Source: Amycolatopsis sp. CA-128772
GTDB lineage: Bacteria; Actinomycetota; Actinomycetes; Mycobacteriales; Pseudonocardiaceae
NCBI RefSeq assembly: GCF_002904295.1
Contig: NZ_PPHG01000079.1
Location: forward strand, 24,772 to 88,771
Direction: 5' to 3'
Length of the DNA: 64,000 bases
In this document: in pieces, positions 58,909 through 64,000 of the stretch
Layout: each line of letters begins with the position of its first letter
Numbering within the stretch: position 1 is the first letter of the stretch
The notes under the pieces: model-generated
What the model was told of the DNA's origin: nothing
What the model saw: the letters and a program-made list of their open reading frames with translations, nothing else
The model's database searches: none
Translations under genes and position numbers: made by a program

Positions 58909-60466
58909 CCTGGGACGGCGCCCGGTCCGCCGGGCGCTGATCGGCGTCTCGGACAAGGCGGGCCTCCTGGACCTCGCGACCGGCCTGCACGCGGCCGGCG
59001 TCGAGATCGTCTCCACCGGCGGGACGGCGAAGGCCATCGCCGACGCCGGTGTCCCGGTCACGCCGGTCGAGCAGGTCACCGGCTTCCCGGAGTCGCTGGA
59101 CGGCCGCGTCAAGACGCTGCACCCGAACGTGCACGCCGGCCTGCTGGCCGACCAGGGCAACCCCGACCACGTCGAGCAGCTGCGCAAGCTGGACATCGCG
59201 GCGTTCGACCTGCTCGTGGTGAACCTGTACCCGTTCGCGCAGACCGTCGCGTCCGGCGCGAGCTTCGACGACTGCGTCGAGAACATCGACATCGGCGGCC
59301 CGGCGATGGTCCGCGCGGCGGCGAAGAACCACGGCAGCGTCGCGGTCGTCGTCGACCCGGCCCGCTACGGCTGGGTGCTCGAGCGCGTCGCCGACGGCGG
59401 CTTCGAGTTCGAGGACCGCAAGCGCCTCGCTGCGCAGGCGTACGCGCACACGGCGGCGTATGACACGGCGGTCGCGTCGTGGTTCGCCAGCGCGTACGCC
59501 CCCGACGAGGACACTGTCGACGCCGGCTTCCCGGACTTCCTCGGCGCCACCTGGGAACGCGCCGACGTCCTGCGCTACGGCGAGAACCCGCACCAGAAGG
59601 CCGCGCTGTACAAGAGCCAGAACCCGGGGCTGGCGCACGCCGAGCAGCTGCACGGCAAGGCCATGTCCTACAACAACTACGTCGACACCGACGCCGCCCG
59701 CCGCGCCGCGTTCGACTTCACCGAGCCCGCCGTCGCGATCATCAAGCACGCCAACCCGTGCGGCATCGCGATCGGCGTCGACGTCGCCGAGGCGCACCGC
59801 AAGGCCCACGCGTGCGACCCGGTCTCGGCCTACGGCGGCGTCATCGCGACGAACCGGCCGGTCAGCCGCGAGGCCGCCGAGCAGATCGCCGACATCTTCA
59901 CCGAGGTCGTGCTGGCCCCGGACTTCGACGCCGAAGCGCTGGAGATCCTGCAGCGCAAGAAGAACATCCGACTCCTGAAGCTGCCCGCGGCCCCGGCGTC
60001 GCCGATCGAGTTCCGGCCGATCTCCGGCGGCGTCCTGCTGCAGACCGCCGACGCGATCGACGCCCCGGGCGACGACCCGGCCGCCTGGACGCTGGCCACC
60101 GGCACCCCGGCCGACGAGCAGACCCTGCGCGACCTCGAGTTCGCGTGGCGCTCGCTGCGCGCGGTCAAGTCGAACGCGATCCTGCTGGCCGCCGACGGCG
60201 CGACCGTCGGCGTCGGCATGGGCCAGGTCAACCGGGTCGACTCGTCGCGGCTCGCGGTGGCCCGTGCGGGCGACCGCGCCAAGGGCTCGGTCGGCGCGTC
60301 GGACGCGTTCTTCCCGTTCGCGGACGGCCTGGAGGTGCTGGTCGAGGCGGGGGTCCGCGCGATCGTGCAGCCCGGTGGCTCGGTCCGCGACGCCGAGGTC
60401 ATCGCGGCCGCGGAGAAGGCGGGCGTCACGATGTACCTGACGGGGACGCGCCACTTCGCGCACTGA
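58898..60466 (+). CDS. purH: bifunctional AICAR transformylase/IMP cyclohydrolase
   Basis: A 522-residue enzyme for the last two steps of IMP synthesis. The MGS-like cyclohydrolase domain has RALIGVSDKAGLLDLATGL and STGGTAKAIADAG; the transformylase has LRYGENPHQKAALYK, IIKHANPCGIAIG, and SDAFFPFADGLEVLVEAG. GTG 58898 overlaps the purN stop by 11 bp, so the two are translationally coupled. IMP made here feeds GuaB and GuaA encoded earlier in the window. Confidence 0.97.
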   Translation: MSTDLGRRPVRRALIGVSDKAGLLDLATGLHAAGVEIVSTGGTAKAIADAGVPVTPVEQVTGFPESLDGRVKTLHPNVHAGLLADQGNPDHVEQLRKLDIAAFDLLVVNLYPFAQTVASGASFDDCVENIDIGGPAMVRAAAKNHGSVAVVVDPARYGWVLERVADGGFEFEDRKRLAAQAYAHTAAYDTAVASWFASAYAPDEDTVDAGFPDFLGATWERADVLRYGENPHQKAALYKSQNPGLAHAEQLHGKAMSYNNYVDTDAARRAAFDFTEPAVAIIKHANPCGIAIGVDVAEAHRKAHACDPVSAYGGVIATNRPVSREAAEQIADIFTEVVLAPDFDAEALEILQRKKNIRLLKLPAAPASPIEFRPISGGVLLQTADAIDAPGDDPAAWTLATGTPADEQTLRDLEFAWRSLRAVKSNAILLAADGATVGVGMGQVNRVDSSRLAVARAGDRAKGSVGASDAFFPFADGLEVLVEAGVRAIVQPGGSVRDAEVIAAAEKAGVTMYLTGTRHFAH

Positions 60467-60494
60467 TCCACCGCGCTTCGAGAGGGAGGGCTCG

Positions 60495-61256
60495 ATGCAG
60501 CAACCGCCGTACGGACAGGGGCAGCAGGGGTACCCGGGCTATCCGCAGCAGCCCGGGTACCCGCCGCAACCGGGCTATCCGCCGGGGTATCCGCCGCCCG
60601 GGTACCCGCCGCAGGGTTACCCGCCTGCCGGGTACGGCGCGCCGGTGCCGCCGCCGAAGAAGAAGCGGACCGGGCTGGTCCTCGGCATCGTCGGCGGCGT
60701 CGTCGTGCTGCTGGGCGCGGGCATCCCGCTCGGCATCTTCGCGGGCGACTACTTCGCGAGCACCGGCGCGGCGCCGTCGTCGTCGCCGGTGCCCGCCGAG
60801 TGCCAGGTGCCGGCCGCGGTGCTGGAGAAGGCGGGTTTCCCGACCTTCGTCCTGGCCGGCCAGGGCACCCAGGACCTGCCGGGCATCAAGCAGCAGGGCT
60901 GCAGCTGGAAGCCGGGACCGGACGAGAACGTCCGCGACGCCACCATGCACGTCCAGATCACGCGGTACTCCGGGGCCAGCGCGCGCGAGCAGGCGAACGA
61001 CCTGTTCACGCCGAAGGCGCCGGCGATCCCGCCGACGGAGGTGCGCGGCCTCGGCGACAAGGCGGTGCTGGTCCGGCTGGCCACCGACAGCGCGTTCAGC
61101 GGATCGGAACTGCACGTCCTCGAGGGAACGACCGTCGTGGTCCTCGAGGTTTCCGGCTGGGACAAGGGGTTCTTCTCCAACTCGCCGATGCCGCAGGAGG
61201 AGACCGACGCCGCCGTGCAGGCGGTCGGCGCGGAGATCGTCAAGAAGCTGCGTTAA
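60495..61256 (+). CDS. PGYPP-rich membrane-anchored protein
   Basis: A 253-residue protein. Residues 11-50 are a PGYPP-repeat, Gln/Tyr/Pro-rich tail in the cytosol. One helix (GLVLGIVGGVVVLLGAGIPLGIF) is followed by an outside domain of about 170 residues, with AECQVPAAVLEKAGF and GCSWKPGPDENVRDATMHVQI, a DUF3558-like arrangement of two Cys. ATG 60495 has GAGAGGGAGG upstream. Its last four bases (TTAA) are shared with the convergent gene. Function unknown. Confidence 0.7.
   Translation: MQQPPYGQGQQGYPGYPQQPGYPPQPGYPPGYPPPGYPPQGYPPAGYGAPVPPPKKKRTGLVLGIVGGVVVLLGAGIPLGIFAGDYFASTGAAPSSSPVPAECQVPAAVLEKAGFPTFVLAGQGTQDLPGIKQQGCSWKPGPDENVRDATMHVQITRYSGASAREQANDLFTPKAPAIPPTEVRGLGDKAVLVRLATDSAFSGSELHVLEGTTVVVLEVSGWDKGFFSNSPMPQEETDAAVQAVGAEIVKKLR
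60525..60644 (+). repeat. PGYPP repeat array
   Basis: About eight imperfect 15-bp units encoding (P/Q)GYPP at residues 11-50 of the 60495 gene. Confidence 0.8.
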
Positions 61257-62011
61257 GCGGGCGCGGGCAGCGCCTTGCACAGCGCGGCCGGGAACTTCCG
61301 GTCGGCGGCCAGGATGTCCGCGCAGCCGGCGGACCGGGTCTGCGCGAACGACGTCCATCCCGTGTCGCTCCAGCGGAACGCGGTGCGGGACGGCGGCTCG
61401 GTCTGGCGCACCAGCAGGTCGACGAGCAGCCAGCCGGGGTCGCAGGCGCGGGTGGTGCCCGGGTTTTCGGCGCCCGCGGCGGTCACCGCCGCGCCGATCC
61501 ACGCGGGGTCGCAGTGGTCGGCGGGCGGGGCGCAGGTGCCCTGGCGGTCGCAGTGGCCCCAGCCGGCGCCGAGCTTGTGCCAGGCGTTGCCGGTGTCGGA
61601 GTTGAGGATCACCGTCCGGTCCGCGACCGGGCCGGACGTCGTCAGCCGCAGTTCCGCGGGGACCTTGTCCTGGCAGCCGCCCGCCGCCGGGCGCGTCGAG
61701 TAGACGACGTCGGCGCGGATGTCGGTCTTCGCCTCCACGACCTGCTCGATCCGCGGCTCACGGACGCAGCCGGGGTCCTTGCCGGGCAGCGCGACCTGCA
61801 CGAACAGGCTGCGCTCGTCCGGGCCGGGACGGATGCCGGTGACGTCGGCGCGGAACGAGCGCCACTGGGCGCCGATGGTCGTCGGCCCCGGGGCGGCGGC
61901 CGTCGCACCGGGCACCCCGCCGCCGGCGGCCAGCACGACGGTGAGCACCGCGCCCGCCGCGACGAGCGCCCCGGCGATCCACAGGATCGGCCGTCTCCGC
62001 GGTTCGGTCAT
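61253..62011 (-). CDS. cysteine-rich membrane-anchored protein
   Basis: A 252-residue protein: basic N-terminus MTEPRRRPIL, one helix (WIAGALVAAGAVLTVVLAAG) and an outside domain with eight cysteines, including GHCDRQGTCAPPADHCDPAW, an even number that would suit four disulfide bonds. No known domain is recognised. ATG at 62011. It shares a TTAA stop overlap with the convergent gene. Confidence 0.66.
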   Translation of the reverse strand: MTEPRRRPILWIAGALVAAGAVLTVVLAAGGGVPGATAAAPGPTTIGAQWRSFRADVTGIRPGPDERSLFVQVALPGKDPGCVREPRIEQVVEAKTDIRADVVYSTRPAAGGCQDKVPAELRLTTSGPVADRTVILNSDTGNAWHKLGAGWGHCDRQGTCAPPADHCDPAWIGAAVTAAGAENPGTTRACDPGWLLVDLLVRQTEPPSRTAFRWSDTGWTSFAQTRSAGCADILAADRKFPAALCKALPAPA

Positions 62012-62055
62012 CGTCACCCCCAAGTCCACCGGGCAATCTAGCCGACGCCGCAGCG

Positions 62056-62544
62056 TCAGGCGGCCGGACCGGAGTTTTCGCGCAGCGTGACGTCCTTCTC
62101 CAGGTACACCGCGCCGGCGATGTGGCCGCCGGCCGCGGGCGGGTCAGTGAGCCGGTAACCGGCCCGCTGGTACAGCGCGATGTTGCGCTCGCTGCGCGCC
62201 CCGGTGAACAGCGCGAACCGGCGGGCTTCGGCGGGTGCCTGGGCTTCGACGTGGGCGAGCAGCCGCCGGCCCAGCCCGCGTCCGGCGAGGTCCGGTGCGA
62301 CCATCAGCCGGCCGACCTCCCAGCAGTCCCCGTCCAGGCGGGCGCGCACGGCGCCGATCAGCCGGTGGTCCTGCCGCAGCACCCACACCGACCACGTCTT
62401 CGTCCAGTCGCGCACGTCTTCGAGGCTTTCGTGCAGCGCGGGGATGTCGAGGGTGTCGTTGAGGATGGCCTCCTGGACCCAGCAGCAGCGTTGCAGGACC
62501 AGCAGTTCCGGGGCGTCTTCGGGGCCGGCGTCGGTGAGCTCCAC
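62056..62544 (-). CDS. GNAT-family acetyltransferase
   Basis: A 162-residue acetyltransferase. The acetyl-CoA loop is DLAGRGLGRRLLAHVE (RxxGxG with A at the end), with beta-4 EVGRLMVAP before it and SERNIALYQRAGYRL later. Substrate unknown; the Trp-rich segment WTKTWSVWVLRQDHRL is characteristic of a subgroup seen often in actinomycetes. GTG at 62544 lies 7 nt after TAGACA, and could be leaderless. It is on the same strand as the cysteine-rich gene. Confidence 0.83.
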   Translation of the reverse strand: MELTDAGPEDAPELLVLQRCCWVQEAILNDTLDIPALHESLEDVRDWTKTWSVWVLRQDHRLIGAVRARLDGDCWEVGRLMVAPDLAGRGLGRRLLAHVEAQAPAEARRFALFTGARSERNIALYQRAGYRLTDPPAAGGHIAGAVYLEKDVTLRENSGPAA

Positions 62545-62598
62545 GGCGTCTGTCTAGTGACCGGGCCGGGGGCGGGGCAAGTTCATTACGGTGGCGGG

Positions 62599-63150
62599 GT
62601 GACGTTGCTCGACCGCGCGCTCGACGCCCCCGGATTCGCCCCGCTGCCGCCCCGGGCCCGGGCGTTGCTGGAGAACCTGGGCGCGTCGCCGTGGCTGGGC
62701 GCGCACCTGCGGGTGGTCCACGACGTCGCCGTCACGCTGACCGGCTGGGTGGGGCCGCGGGTGGACGTCCCGGCGGTGCTGTTCGGCGCGGCCACGCACG
62801 ACATCGGGAAGGTGCTGCACCCCGGCGAGCTGTCCGGGCCGGGGTCGTTGCACGAGGAGGCGGGGTACCGGCTGCTGCTTGCGGAGGGGGTCGAGGAGGG
62901 GCTGGCGCGCTTCGCGCGGACGCACGGCTCCTGGGACGCGGCCGGCGTCACCTTGGACGACCTGTTCGTCACCCTCGCGGACAAGGTGTGGAAGGGGAAG
63001 TGGCTGCCGGACCTGGAACAACGGGTCGCCGAGCGGCTCGGCGGGCCGGTGTGGGAAACGTTCCTGGCCCTCGACGACGAGCTCGAGCGGATCGCTTCCG
63101 GCGCCGACGAACGCCTGGCCTTCCAGGCCGCGTACCCCACCTCCGGGTGA
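62599..63150 (+). CDS. HD-domain phosphohydrolase
   Basis: A 183-residue HD superfamily protein. VVHDVAVTLTGW, then FGAATHDIGKVLHPGELSG (HD), RFARTHGSW and the Asp in VTLADKVWKGK give the H...HD...D metal-binding array. HD proteins of this size hydrolyse nucleotides or phosphates. GTG at 62599; the long open frame upstream has no good start. Divergent from the GNAT gene, about 55 bp apart. Confidence 0.8.
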   Translation: MTLLDRALDAPGFAPLPPRARALLENLGASPWLGAHLRVVHDVAVTLTGWVGPRVDVPAVLFGAATHDIGKVLHPGELSGPGSLHEEAGYRLLLAEGVEEGLARFARTHGSWDAAGVTLDDLFVTLADKVWKGKWLPDLEQRVAERLGGPVWETFLALDDELERIASGADERLAFQAAYPTSG

Positions 63151-63185
63151 CTTGACACCTCGGGCCGTTCGCGGTTGACTTGTTC

Positions 63186-63207
63186 ATGTCGAACAAGTGT
63201 TCGACAT
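63186..63207 (+). promoter_or_regulatory. LexA (SOS) box
   Basis: TCGAAC-AAGT-GTTCGA at 63189-63204 is the actinobacterial/Bacillus-type SOS consensus, extended to a perfect palindrome with 10-nt arms ATGTCGAACA and TGTTCGACAT and a 2-nt centre. It lies 98 bp before the imuA' start. Confidence 0.93.
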
Positions 63208-63304
63208 AAAACCGCCGCCTTCCCCGCGGCGGACCAGAGTCGTCGGTCGTGTTTTTGGGAGAGGCCCGGCCGCCGGCCCAGTCCGTGGTGGGGAGGTGCG
63301 TGCG

Positions 63305-64000
63305 GTGACTGCTGTGGTGGAGCCGCCGGTGGCCCGGCTGGCGGCCCTGCCCGGGGTCAGCACGGCGAGCCGGGTGGCGGCCCAGGCCGAGCGGGCCAGG
63401 GCGACGGGAAGGGTGCTCCCGGTCGTCCCGGCGCTGGCCGGGCTGCTGCCCGACGCCGGGCTCCGGCGCGGGAGCACGGTGGCGGTCCACGGGGGAACGT
63501 CGCTGCTGCTCGCGCTGCTCGCTTCGGCCACGGCCGCTGGGTCGTGGGCAGCCGTGGTCGGCATGCCGTCGCTGGGGCTGGCGGCGGCGGCCGAGTACGG
63601 CGTGGACCTCGCCCGGGTGGCGCTGGTTCCGAGGCCGGGCGCGGAGCTCCCGGCGGTGGTCGCGGCCCTGCTGGACGGCGTGGACCTGGTGGCGGTCCAG
63701 CCGGAGACGGTCCAGCCGTCCGTGGCGCGGCGGCTGTCGGCCCGGGCCCGCCACCGGGGTGCGGTGCTGGTGGCATCGGGCGCGTGGCCGGGGGCGGACG
63801 TGGAGCTGTCGTGCCGCCGCTCGTCGTGGTCGGGCCCGTCGGAGGGCTACGGCCACCTCCGCACGCGGCTGGTGACGGTGCGGGTCCACGGCCGCGGCGC
63901 GGCGGCCCGCCCGCTCTCGGCTTCGCTTGCCCTGCCCGGCTTGGGTGGCGAGCTCACCCAGGCGGCTCCCACCGCCTCGCTCCGCGAGGCCACCGCATGA
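63305..64000 (+). CDS. imuA': ImuA'-like SOS mutagenesis protein
   Basis: A 231-residue protein with a RecA-like fold lacking a clear Walker A. GRVLPVVPALAGLLPDAGLRRG, STVAVHGGTSLLLALLASATAAGSW (given only by its start and end), VALVPRPGAELPAVVAALLDG and ARHRGAVLVASGAWPGAD are the family's landmarks. In mycobacteria ImuA' works with ImuB and DnaE2 in error-prone lesion bypass. GTG 63305 is chosen with GGGAGG 8 nt upstream; the frame open to 63197 begins inside the LexA box and is not used. A stop in ATGA at 63997-64000 overlaps the start of a following gene, probably imuB. Confidence 0.85.
   Translation: MTAVVEPPVARLAALPGVSTASRVAAQAERARATGRVLPVVPALAGLLPDAGLRRGSTVAVHGGTSLLLALLASATAAGSWAAVVGMPSLGLAAAAEYGVDLARVALVPRPGAELPAVVAALLDGVDLVAVQPETVQPSVARRLSARARHRGAVLVASGAWPGADVELSCRRSSWSGPSEGYGHLRTRLVTVRVHGRGAAARPLSASLALPGLGGELTQAAPTASLREATA
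63997..64000 (+). CDS. start of the next gene, probably imuB, partial
   Basis: Only the initiation codon ATG at 63997-63999 is in the window, formed by the ATGA overlap with the imuA' stop. The name rests on the known imuA'-imuB pairing only. Confidence 0.4.

Noticed and set aside
63197..63304. Longer imuA' start at 63197
   Set aside because: This GTG is inside the LexA box, upstream of any likely transcript start, and has no ribosome-binding site.

Overview
The window is chromosomal DNA of a high-GC actinomycete. GTG starts, 4-bp start/stop overlaps, mycothiol-dependent enzymes, WhiB and BldM regulators, an actinobacterial-type LexA box and a RsdA/SigD pair all point to Pseudonocardiales, and the protein sequences look most like Amycolatopsis (inference; no search was run). 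I saw no rRNA, tRNA, CRISPR array, prophage, integrase or insertion sequence.

Layout. (1) 1-2445, minus: a carboxyltransferase running off the left edge and a MatB-type malonyl-CoA synthetase. (2) 2545-4732: tsaB-rimI-tsaD operon. (3) 4761-9255: a surface-biogenesis island with UDP-GlcNAc 2-epimerase, a tiny LAXTG-tailed protein, a secreted choice-of-anchor P protein, an exosortase of the XrtP type and a processive GT2 glycosyltransferase, followed by a secreted amidase. (4) 11808-23451: groES-groEL1 under a CIRCE element, whiB3/whiD, a MerR-type regulator, a repeat-containing hypothetical gene, bldM, sigD-rsdA, a DUF5319 gene, guaB and guaB3. (5) 23435-33181: DUF397, a cholesterol-oxidase-like GMC enzyme, mycothiol-dependent isomerase, a Tat lipoprotein flavoenzyme, aldehyde and alcohol dehydrogenases, rhomboid, DinB-like protein and guaA. 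(6) 33245-45137: envelope stress and signalling: PspC proteins, a PspC-histidine kinase and response regulator, EamA/LysR pair, a tandem pseudokinase/Ser-Thr kinase operon and two membrane-anchored NTF2-like proteins. (7) 45202-60466: chorismate mutase, UvrD/PcrA, M23 peptidase, sucCD, DUF5336, DUF6350, purN-purH. (8) 60495-64000: small secreted proteins, GNAT, HD protein, and a LexA-controlled imuA' at the right edge whose ATGA end opens the next gene (probably imuB).

From memory of the M. tuberculosis map, the genes match two blocks that lie far apart there: tsaB-rimI-tsaD-groESL1-whiB3-sigD-rsdA-guaB2-guaB3-choD-guaA-imuA' (Rv3421c to Rv3395c) and the chorismate mutase-uvrD1-M23-sucCD-Rv0954-purNH block (Rv0948c to Rv0957). 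Here the second block appears inserted between guaA and imuA'.

The most interesting observations are the compact XrtP/choice-of-anchor P locus with its signal-less LAXTG mini-protein, the BldM orthologue with a destroyed phosphorylation pocket, a SigD-type promoter that overlaps the sigD start codon, the kinase-pseudokinase operon, and the 22-bp palindromic SOS box at the right edge.
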